A stretch of 64,000 nucleotides of DNA. Origin: Homalodisca vitripennis (lineage: Eukaryota > Arthropoda > Insecta > Hemiptera > Cicadellidae). The translations under genes were made by a program, and so were the position numbers. Location: contig NC_060207.1 in the NCBI RefSeq assembly GCF_021130785.1, positions 197,854,001 to 197,918,000 on the forward strand, written 5' to 3'. Shown here piece by piece: positions 26,578 through 38,800 of the stretch; position 1 is the first letter of the stretch, and the number at the start of each line of letters is the position of its first letter. Below the pieces are notes generated by a model. That model was not told the DNA's origin. It did no database searches and was given only the letters and a program-made list of their open reading frames with translations.

Positions 26578-26757
26578 TCATTGGCTCTTGGTGTGATAGC
26601 GCTTAGGCTTAAGTATGTATGTTTGTACGTAGAAGTTAATAAAAAACACTGCGATGACTGAGACGTTTGTGATCCAGATGATGTTGAAGGCTTGAGACAC
26701 GTCGCAGCTGTTACAGTAGAGATAGGCGAGATAGGCTATCACAAGTCCGAACTGGGC
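26578..26757 (-). CDS. ELOVL gene 1, terminal coding exon 7 with TGA stop
   Basis: 180 nt, residues 221-279 plus stop. Acceptor TTTTTAG|GCCC. It encodes [14 protein letters not shown], completing TxxQxxQ, then [23 protein letters not shown] as the last membrane helix, and a basic tail ending HTKSQ. The exon has the same length as the last exon of gene 2. Confidence 0.95.
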   Translation of the reverse strand, partial: AQFGLVIAYLAYLYCNSCDVSQAFNIIWITNVSVIAVFFINFYVQTYILKPKRYHTKSQ

Positions 26758-29700
26758 CTAAAAACAATGTTAATATTTAAATAAGAATATAAAAATATAT
26801 TTTATACATTAGATGGTATTAAAAAACACTACATGAAGTTAAGTGCTCCTTTGATGTTTCAAAATGCACAACTTCTACAAATCATACATATAAAAATTAG
26901 AATCTGATTGAAAAGACATCTCAATCACCATATTTTTAATACTATTTTAAAATATGATCAGTATTATTCTGGTGAAATGAGATAAGTAAAGATATCATTA
27001 AGACGTTTTTGCCTCAGAAGTTTATGATATTGTACATAGTGGATTCCATAACAAGTTTCTATTTTTAAATTAATTATTTTAATAATAAATTATAAAAACG
27101 TAATATTCCACACGCTTCAACTATCGATTGGTAACTACTTTTCATACCCAGCAGGGATCACTTCTGGCTGGTTTATACCTACCAGTTGAATCCACCACTG
27201 GGCACAGCAAAAACCGATGTGCCACTTCAATCTGGGCAACCTTATGGATGTCCAGTAGCGGCTCATCACTAACCGAAAATATTGAGATTCTGGGGTTCAT
27301 GGGCAATTCAATAGGTCTAGTCTACTGTGGAGGATGGCTGTTGGAGTTGGTGGGGTTTGATCCCTTACCTCAGAGGCTCTTGTTAACCTCAACAAGGGTG
27401 TGCCCCCCCCCTGCCTACTTTGACTGGAGAGGCTGGTTCACAGCTGGCCTCCCTTCTTCCGGGATGACTTTGAGATGTAGTGCCCTAATTCTTCCTCATG
27501 GATCTCGATAGGAGGCGGCCCCTACTCCCTAACCTTACCCATCCTGAATATCCTATCACTCCGGAAGCAGCGCAAAGGTCCTTACAGGACTAAGTGCAAT
27601 TTATAAGCTTCTTGTCCTAAGAGAACAAAAAAAAAACAAAACAAAAATACTTTTCATAATAGTTGAAATCGCATGGTGCACTATTTAAAATGTTACTAGA
27701 GGGTTCATTGCTAAAAACTACTGAAACTTTAAAAAGTGAATAACATCTCTACACCTACGGTTATGTGTTAAAGGTATATGGTTTATTTTAATAAACATAT
27801 CTATCCATACTTTGTAATACTGTCAGTTCATATACTTCCTTTATTTAAAGTTTATATGAGACAACTTAAAATTATTGCTACTTAATCAAATATACATAAT
27901 AGTTTTCTTATTTAAAGATAATGATCTAAATTTTAATTCATTACGCCCATTCTAGTTCTCCCTGTAATTTGGTAATGTAAATGGAAATAAATTAAAACGG
28001 AGAGAGTTATTCTGCAGATGTGTATCCAATTCACATAAATTACATAAAAACTAAATTTTATGCCCTGCATGAACATAAAATGATGTTGAATGCTGTGGTG
28101 TTGGCAATATTGTGAAAGGGATGAATTTATAGCTATTTTCCTCTACAATTTCATTATATAATCATATATCATATATTGCACAAAATAAACATATCTTGAT
28201 TTAAAACCAGATAAATGAATAATCTATCCATTTATCTATTTATTTTAAAACTCTTATTTTTAATATACCAAGCCCCTGTGAAAAATTAGGTTAACAAATA
28301 ATAAACTATATATACAAGTAACTAAATGCAATAATACAAAAATATCCATCATACAATTCGTATTAAAAAAAAGACAAATACTCGTACATGTGTGGCTTAT
28401 GAAATATGTTTTTTCTTATAATAGACTACTGCAGTATTGTCTAGTTATCAAGTTTTTCGACTGATGCAGTTAATAAATATGTGCAGTAGTTATTTAAATA
28501 ACGTAGGCTATATTTTATTACATAAAATGTAGTTGGGTCTGCCTGTGTTCATATGTGTCTTACTCGATCAGGTAAAAAGTACTAGACCTATTTTATTGAC
28601 ATTTTAAATATATATAATTAGTGCCACACTTATTAACTACTCCTAGCTAAAAAAGGATTCCTCCATAGCAGCCTAAAATATTGTTTGTTACTGACAATTT
28701 TTTATCACGAAGAAGAGGAATTCGAGCTATCTCAGGGTACCTATAAAAACTATTCTTTTCTTAACCAAAGCTCCAAAACACTCATATTTAAATTTAAATC
28801 TAAAATGGATCGGAAGATTAGAATATTTTGCAATGATTATCACCTATCAGAATTGTTTAGAGTGTCCATTAAAAGGATTATGCCCTAGTTGTCCCTGTTT
28901 GTAAGTGGGAAGTTGCTTGCGAAGCCGCGAATAACTGTTAGTTCACAAATATAAAATAGGGCATATGCCTTATTATGCATATAAGTGTAATTTCACTTTC
29001 TACGAAAGAGAGCTACACAGTCCTCCCATTTAGTTCCTGAGTCTGTGAGGTATGTGACTTCTCTCTCAGCTGTGAAGACCGGTTCTGTTTCGCTCGACCT
29101 TGACCCATATGACATAAGAATAACAGAGCGACGAACCTGGCCAGAAGAAACCACGGTCGTGTCTTTGTCGCAAACTATGTACGTATTGCGTTTGCTTTAT
29201 AGTTGTATATTCTTTCCATAATTAGCATTTCGTTCTTATAACACCATTTCTTTATTACTTCATCAAATTTTAGTACAAGGAGCACGTTTCATATAGTATC
29301 ATGTAACAGGATTCCCTTAGGCTGCATGTAACATTTAAAGCATATATCTCATGTTATTCATCATGTGTTCTGCGGACAGGTTACAGCCATAATATAATAC
29401 ACAACTTACATATTTACATAACCCAAACAGACAAAAAAGAAATTGTTTCCATGTAGTAGTGATAACTTTAAATCAAATTATAATATCATAGAAGTTATTC
29501 CTAATTATGTACTAATTTTCACGTCTCATGAATAATTTAAAGACAAAAGATGAATTTTTCTAGACTTGCCTTCCCTTATGGTAAATTAATTTTGTGTTCA
29601 AATAAAAATCAATTATAAATCTCTTTAAGGGATATATTGGAATGCAGGAGTGCGCTGAAATCAAATCAACTCCATATTATTTTTTAAATTTTACTTGTTA

Positions 29701-32700
29701 ATGAAAATTTAAATTACTTGATTTTACTTTAGATTGTTTACAAATAAATTATGCTATTTACTTCTTGCCACCATTATTACCTATAGCACCAATGTAAAAA
29801 TATTCCTTGCCGCTCAGCTAAATCCTATTGAGTGACATGCACCACCATTGAACTCAAATTTTTCTATGCAGAAATGCAGCTTCACTTATGCTTTCAAGTC
29901 TTTAATTTAGTTTGTTGATATCTCGTGAACAGACATAAATTTTATCGTTGCCACCATGGGTACCCATGATACTAATGTAAAAATACTAGCAACGCTCAAT
30001 CAAATCCAATGTAATGAAATCGAACATTATCAAACTCAGGTTTTCCTTTTATAAAGCCTCATGAAAAATGTCAGGTCTCTAAGTCAGTTCGTTTCGAGAT
30101 ATCTAGCGGACGTACAGACAGATAGACAGACAGAAACGACGTTTCTTCATCCTACGTGTGATAGGTTTCGCTAAATCTCAGTCAACAATGTTAAATCGCG
30201 GTATCCTACTGTGGTCATGTAAGAGGGTATTTTATATATTTTTTGTAATATATAAGATATAAACGTTTTTTATTATAGTGATGTGCAATAAAAAGAATCC
30301 TCCACTTAATCTCATATTATAAGGAAACGTTATACAAAAAGGGCGATGCAATAGATTTGCGCTTGAGTTTACAATTAATATACGATAGCTCTGTGATTAT
30401 AATTAACTGTTCCACTTCCACTTAAGTACATTTAAATGTTCACCACCAAAAGGCGTCCTTTTTTTAGAATACTCCTGACTTTAGACAAGTACACTACTTT
30501 CTCTACACACATATTATATACACATTGTATTAGTGTTAGAAGTAACCAGTAATTTTATTGATCAGCTCAATATTATAAGAACCATAGAAGGATATTCCTA
30601 ATATCATAACAGGTACTTACCAGCTGCAACTTGGTCAAGTACCGCTTCCACCAGAGAAACTTCTGCACTTGTGGTCCAAAGCAGGCGAGGAAGTAATAGC
30701 TGTACATCACTATGTGGACAAAGTTGTTCAGTATGATAGGAGGAGTCGCTTGCTGGGCTGAAACATTGATTCAGATTTTGTTAACAGGTAGTTTCGGGTT
30801 AAGTAATTACTTAGTTTTGGACCATGTTATCTTATATAGTTTCAATAAAATAACATGAAATGTTTATTTTAAAACTAATTGTTTTCATGCCGTTATATCA
30901 ATATAATTTTTTATTTGTGTACCACATGTTGAATATTTTATTACAGTCTTTTTACTTTGGATAAATTATTTAATACACTGATATAGATCTAATTCATCTT
31001 TAGCTCACACAAATTTAGGTGTATTATACTTTTTATTTATTTATATATTTATTTATATATATACGGCAATACACCATTTCACATCTGCATCACAAATATT
31101 CTAACCAAGAAGAAGGCTAATACTACAACTAACTATAGTAAATTAGTAATAATATAACAAAATAGTGTTACCTATAAACAGTATCAACAATAAAAAAGTA
31201 TATAAATATATAAGTATAATAACAATAACAGTACTAAATAGGTAAAGAACGAGAATGATAATAACAGTAAAAATAACAATAAACAACAAGCAAGGTAATA
31301 AAATAGTAGTAACGATAATACATTTTAACAATAAATATAACATAACAATGAATTTTTATTCTAACAAGAATAAATTAATTACGAGATAAGAAAAAATGAC
31401 AGTGTGGGTCTCCCGGGATCAAATGAAGCACATGGTATCACAGAAACTAATGTGGCCCTCCAAAGGCACCACCTTAACACTAAAAATTATTACTAATCGT
31501 ATTGCTATATATCTTGCTTGTTTCTGATGGTGCTATATAATTACTAAGACGAATACAAGACTTCATTAGAACTGTATTAGCGCTGAGCGTATGGGGTAAG
31601 AGAATAATTTTAGAAATGTCTTGTAAATTGTTGCTCAAATAAAAAAATACCAAAATACTTATTAAATTAACTTTCTGCCAATGTATAAAAGTATACACAA
31701 TTTAGTATTTTCGTAAATGCACGATCAAATTCATTTTTGTTAATATGACGAACTTTAAAAAATAGTTTATTTCCAAACATTTTTTAATATCTCATTAAGT
31801 TTTAAATGATTGGCTATGAGAAGTTAAATCACACATAATTAATATCAGGGTTGCGGCTGTACACGTTTACTATTGGAATTCAAACCAACCTTTGTTTGAT
31901 TATCGTACTTTAATTCCCCTCGAAAGAGTTTTTAAGCCATATATTCAATTATAAGTTTAAATGTGGCTGTCCTCTACAATTGTGAAAACTTTTCTCTCGG
32001 TTAAATCTCTACATAAACTCTTCACCTGGATTGGTTTTGCATTTCAATTGATTTATTGAGTATAATATCTCGTATATTTTGGAAATAAATTGTATTTTTT
32101 AAAGGTTAATACTGAAAAGACTTTTTTATTTCTGATAATTAAATATCCTAAAATGTTTCAGGATCTGAGGTGAACATTTCAGCAATTAAAGTACAATTGT
32201 AAATCCAAATCTATTTGTATCACCTGCCTTATTGTTAATGCTTTTTGTATCATCAGCCAATTTGGAATCTGAAATTTTCTGACTGGGTGCCAAATATTTT
32301 GCAACATTCATAACATTTGTTAATTAACTTCCATAATTCAAAAGTTGTGAAATAATCAATCAAATTATATTCAAAACAGCAATACACAGTAAATTTTACC
32401 TTTTATGTATCTCATGGATACCCATGTGAAGAATACCATGGCAACGTGATGATACAGATGGAGGTAGGTCACGTGGGATTGTTTTTTCCTGAGGACCATA
32501 ATGCACTGGAACAATTTGAACATATTTACATAAATATTTGTAAAGTTTTTGTTAATTTCCGTTAAATGTGTTTTATACCTATTTCAGGAATCTAAATTAT
32601 CATTATTTTCAAAATTTTTCATTATAGATGTGTCCAAAAGTATAACTCGGCGATCAGCATAAGATGAAAGAGTCGCCATTTCGAACTTGGTGATTGCTGA

Positions 32701-32773
32701 TCTCTCGGAACGTATCATCTAAATTTCTAATGTTTTTTCAGTAGAAATAAAGCCTAAATATACTTAATGTCCA

Positions 32774-32842
<69 letters not shown>

Positions 32843-35800
32843 TTTATATATATGTATATATACATATATGGACATTAAGTATATTTAGGCTTTATTTCTA
32901 CTGAAAAAACATTAGAAATTTAGATGATTATATATTGTATACATATATATATATATTGATAAATACTGATCTATAATACGTTTAAGAAGCTCAATGGTTT
33001 TAATTTTATGTGGTATTGTAGAAATTAATAATGCCTGGTTTTTAAATCAGTATCAGCCACAATTCCGAGGAGAAGATAAGTTACAAGATTTTCTCAATAA
33101 GCATGAACTTGTTTGTAAAAATCTGTTAGTAATAACTTTTTGTATTGTAGCTAAGCATACCTTGTGAAAACAGTAGCATAAAACTGAATTGCAAAATATC
33201 TAAAAGGATCAAATGACAAATTTACTCAAAGCTCAATGGTTTTAATTTTATGTGGTATTGTGGAAATTAATAATGCTGGTTTTAAATCAGTATCAGCCAC
33301 AATTCCGAGGAGAAGATAAGTTACAAGATTTTCTCAATAAGCATGAACTTGTTTGTAAAAGTCTGTTAGTAATAACTTTTTGTATTGTAGCTAAGCATAC
33401 CTTGTGAAAACAGTAGCATAAAACTGAATTGCAAAATATCTAAAAGGATCAAATGACAAATTACTCAAAGCTTAATGGTTTTAATTTTATGTGGTATTGT
33501 AGAAATTAATAATGCCTGGTTTTAAATCAGTAGCAGCCACAATTCCGAGGAGAAGATAAGTTACAAGATTTTCTCAATAAGCATGAACTTGTTTGGAAAA
33601 ATACTGTTAGTAATAACTTTTTAGTATTGTAGCTAAGCATACCTTGTGAACAACAGCAGCATAAAACTGAATTGTAAAATATCTAAAAGGATCAAATGAC
33701 AAATTATTGTCTTAAAACTGATATCTTACTAATATTAGATATCAGTATAAGATTATCAAAAACAAGACAACATTATTTTACAATAAAATTAAAAAGTGTC
33801 CTTCGCCAATAGAGATTGGGCAGGAGGGTTGAGTAAAATAAAGTAAATTATTCTAGGTACCTACCGTATCCAGCAGGTCTATGATTTTAGAGCAAAGGTA
33901 GTGCCACGCTGACAGATGGAACTGAAAATAAAAATCCAAAATATAATGATATAATTTTTTATAATGTAATAATTTGTAGCAAATAAAATATACCTTTCTA
34001 ATACAGATAATACGTATTGGTACATAAGCCTTTAGCAATACATTTTCTCGATAAAATACTTGTATTTTTTTATTCAGAGATTAAACTTTCATTGATAAGT
34101 AAGTATTGAAAAAAGGAAAGGCCAACAAATCTTATTCTGTCCGTCTTCTTATCAATCAGAATAAAAGGGACAGCCGATATGGTACAAGTGCCAATCTAAG
34201 ACAGTTTCTACTATGTGCATGTATACATCTATGATAAACTGCTACTTACAATGTATCGTAGACCGAACGTATTTCTTGGATCTGCCGGATGACAACTGTG
34301 GTTGATTAGGTAGGTGACAGCTGAACTCGAAGAGAATATCTGAAATGAAAATTCTGGTTATATGCTAGTCTAGTTGTCTAAAAATAGTGGATATCTCTCC
34401 GTTTATTGTCTATCCGTATATCTTGAATAACGTTATAATTATAGAACAATAAATACATAAGATTAAAAGAAAATACTTTGGTGATTGTACATTTTAAAAC
34501 GGTTTTAATAGTAAAAATTTGTAAGCTTAATGTTAAATTTTTTTATGAATGAACTAAATTACACGCATTATATTTAAATACTCATGCAAAAACTATGCCT
34601 CACTAAAGTTTATGAATCTTAAGAGAGTGATAAGAAGGAGGTAAACTAAAAGAAGGGATGCAGGTAACTTTGATCGTTATAAAACTATTTCTATAAAACA
34701 AACTTTTCTCATTTCGTTGCAGTTTTTAAATACAGTTACATCTTAGGTGTGGCATTAGATGTTAGCTTCCATATTATAACTATTTTTCTGTTTACAGAGA
34801 TACAATATTTTGGCTATTGCTAGCCTTAAATAAAAATTAAATAAAACTTTATTAACATATGATAAGTTTGTGATTGTCCTGAAGCTTCTTTAATAAGTAC
34901 GCCATATATTCCTCTTGATATATTCTACATAGCGAGGAAAAGAGGAAAAAGAAACGGGTTCAAACATACCAAAAAGCTGCTTTTTGGACTTTTTTCTTTC
35001 CCTTCTTTTCTTCTTTCTGTCCTTTATTTTTGTATGTATTAATAACCTCCCACATCCAACGAAAAGGATTGATTCCAATTTTCAAAACGTTGTGTTATAA
35101 ATTTTGTATCGTATAACGATGGTGAATGTTTGAAATCCTGTTATCTTATAAAACCTTCCATCGTCAAAAACAAACTTAAAACAAAGAGCTAATTATTGTT
35201 TGCGTAGTAAAAGATTCATCCTGTTTAGTAACTATTCATTAATTCCTATACTTTTAGTTTGTTACTACTTTTGTTTTAAATTTTGTTGATATTGATTTTA
35301 TATGTATTGTTATTTTTAGTTATCCTGAATGTTTACTATTTGTAACCACCAAGAAAAACAACCTACAAAAACAAACGATTTTGTTTGCCGTTTTTAGTAT
35401 TAATTTAGGACATAAAGTGTAAGAAAGTGGAATAGGACCTTTGCTATTACTTCCGGATTGATCGGATACTCTAGATAGATGAGGTTATGGGTAGACGCCG
35501 CATCCTATCTAGATATGATGAACAGGGATAGCGGTCACTATGACTCACTTATGCCACCTTGGAGGAAGCGGAGGCTTGGACTGTTCCAGCCTTTTCCAAT
35601 CAGAGCGGTTAGGAGACAGTACTTCCTCATGTGTAGGCTAAGAATAGCTTTTAATACTAAGGGCTTTAATACTCACCTACCTCAACAGACGACCAACGTA
35701 TTATCCTATCAATCAACCCTGTACCCAAATAATTTGAAATCTGAGGTTAGCTGTTCTCCTGAACACCCTAATAGGTTGCTCATATGTAAGTTACGCACAG

Positions 35801-38800
35801 TTTTTGTAACAACCAGTGAAGTTTCAAATGGAAGTTCTAAACCAGCGAGGAGTGAAGGGGCTTTCAGGATGGATAAACGATGTCACTTCGAATAGTAAGT
35901 TAATGTGACTGTGACAAACGGTTTCCAACCAAAGGACAAAGAAGGAGATATAATATTGATTTTTGTTATGAGAAGAATGTTTTTGTCTGTAAATAAACTA
36001 TGCATACGCTTTATTCTCTGAAACGTTATTAAATAAAAAATTCCAGTATGAGTTCTTACGAGATGCAACATCCAGACATTGTAGGCTACTTGAAGTAGGT
36101 TGTAGAAGAGCATCAGTCTCTTGAGTTCAAAGGGGTCCTTGTTTTTCATGTAGTTGGGACCAACCTTCAGGACGAAAATCAGGTAGACCACTATCACTGA
36201 TACAACAGGGACTGGGGTCTTCACTAGCAGCCATTTGTCGATTACACCCTCTGAAAAGTAAAAGAAATTCATTGGATTTTCCTTCAGAACAGTTATTGGA
36301 TTATCAGGTGGTGGGAGTCAATATTGTTAATTTAGAAAACCCAATTTTTAAACATAAATTAACTTTTAATTTTTGAATTCTGTATGTGTGCTTACATTTT
36401 ATTTCTAACTAAATCATAATTTGTGCCGTTAATGACAAATAATCCAAATTTTGGATTGTTTTTAACATTTATGACGGCTATACAAAATTAATAAACATTT
36501 TAGATCTATTCTTTTCTAAAATGGTGACTTCAAATAAATCAAAATAAAATAATTTAAAAGTCAAACCCTTTTTATAAAATCCTCGTCTGTAAATAAGCGA
36601 CGTAGCGTATAAGGAAGTTGAGTGAAAAATAACCAAAATAATTTAAATTTAGTGGATGTTGCCTACTTTGAATTCTATTACTAAACACCATGCCTTCGTT
36701 TGTGTTTGTCCTATATTGCTTTGTAATATACAAGCTGCTGATTGTTTAATAATCATGTTTAATCAATTACTTAGGAATAAGACATTTTCTTTAACTATAG
36801 TAATTTCACTGTCTTGCTATAAAACGTGTAATTAAACGATATATCGAAATTAATTCACTAATAAAAAAGTAACAATGTTATCTTATTAAGAGTTTGCCAT
36901 CAACAGTTTTAATACTTAAAATAATACGGCAATACGTTGTACACATTTCAAATAATTTCTTTGATTTTATTAGTCATTTAAAATAGTGAAAGTTAATTAC
37001 GATTCTTCTTTATAATTTATGATCATTTATCAAGTTAATAGTAGATTTGAAAGCATTCATAACGGTGATAGCGTTCTCCGTGATCCAATATAGATTGGGG
37101 CCATTGTTCCCACAATACAGTCAAATAACAATCTATTCCAAATGCACTACAATATCCACGGTAATTGGACTGCGATTGACCCAAACTGTGGAATCAGTTT
37201 TGGCGCTTTTCAGTGATGATTCTCGCCGCTGATAGTTTCACGTGTAGTGGAGTGCTATGTTTTGGGCTGTCTAGAAAAATTATATCAAATGATATGATCG
37301 GAAAATTTCGTAAATTTTACTACCGATTTCTGTAGTTCATAAATACTCTTATGTCATATGGAAGCGGTTGAAATACTTTGTCGATGTTTCCGTTAAGAAT
37401 TCTTACTATGAATCGCTTTTTCGTCGATGCACTAACGAGTAAGAAATATTGCCTGCAATTGAGAAAAACAGATCCCTACGATCTGTAGCATAAGCTACAT
37501 ATTTCTAGCAGAAACTAAAAATGTATTACTGTAAGAAATCTTTTGAATAACACCAACGTTCTGAATGAATTGTACACAGCGCTAACCCTCACTTTGTAAC
37601 ACTGATTAGGTAATGAAAATATAATATTAAACGCTATTTTATTAAATATAAAAAGATAGAAACAGTTTTAAAGGATATATAGTCAAGAGATCTGATATCT
37701 AAGGCGTATTTTTAGGTAACTCTTACTAGAGACAAGGAATTCTAGCACTTTTAAAGAGGAAAGAGGGTTCCAAAAGCTGAAGACTCTTAGATTGCTCTTG
37801 AATTCAAAAGGCAGAACCTTCTATTTATAAGGTGGTTACTAATGTATATATGCTAGGCAAGAAGGAGATTCACAGTTATTTCATCGATGTAGGATCTAGG
37901 GTAATCTAAATTGAAGGAAATCCAGAGACCGAGATATTCGAAGGAAGCTTACGTGCTCTAGCTTAGAACATACTTTTCACAGAAAAAAATCCCCTTCTTA
38001 CAAATATGAAAATTAGTTTTATTTTTGTTCTTTTTTTTAAGGAGAAGCCGATCTTCTTTTATGAAAAACTCAGATTCAGAGATAAAGAATTTCAGATTCA
38101 TGTATTTAATTTGCAACAGTTTTGAAATTATTTCATTCAATATAGTTGTTACATTTTTCTATAAATAAACGCTTACATGCTAAAACAGGTATTAATCAAA
38201 CAAACCAAATGAACCGTATTATCCCACTTGTATATCCAATAGACACTTATAGTAGTTTTAAAAAACTTCTTTTACAATAACTTAAAATTAGTTTATCCAC
38301 TGCGGGATAATAGGATTAGTTATCAATATTTAATTTGACTTATTTTTGACATACTATCTCCAAAAGAATATGTACTAGATTTGAAACTAAGCATCTTTTA
38401 CTGTCAAAACATTATATACCCTCTAATATTTTATTCACGTAAGATAGATTAAATACAATATTTATGTATGTGGCTACTTTTACACAATTTAGTAATTTTA
38501 GTAACAGACAGGTGTTAAGTTTTTGTAATAAAAGATTTATTTGAGATAATTTTGTATACAAGAATGTAACAGAACAGGTGTGGAATATTGCAGCACGCAG
38601 TATGTTGAGTACTTTAGACCCCCGTTTACAGCTTGGCGGATGTCTTCATAAAGTAAAGTAATAAGTAAGACAGCTGTGAGTTGCCGTTAAAAGAACACCC
38701 AGGCGACCACAACTATAGTAAGGTTGAGTCGTTGTAAATCTTACAACCATAAAACACGCTGTAGCTTGACATTAGTGCTTGTAAATATGCCGCGATAACA

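Noticed and set aside
27128..27511. 127-codon plus-strand ORF
   Set aside because: It lies in the same retrotransposon-tail repeat and is not kept open in the other copies.
31143..31343. 66-codon Ile/Leu-rich minus-strand ORF as a membrane peptide
   Set aside because: Its composition follows from A+T-rich simple sequence, and it lies within intron 5 of elongase gene 1.
32988..33705. CRISPR-like array
   Set aside because: The units are ~240 bp and contiguous with no unique spacers, in an intron of an animal gene. It is a plain tandem duplication.
35479..35895. 138-codon plus-strand ORF, the longest open frame in the window
   Set aside because: It is antisense to a repeat shared with 27128-27650 and 45290-45700 and has no recognisable domain.
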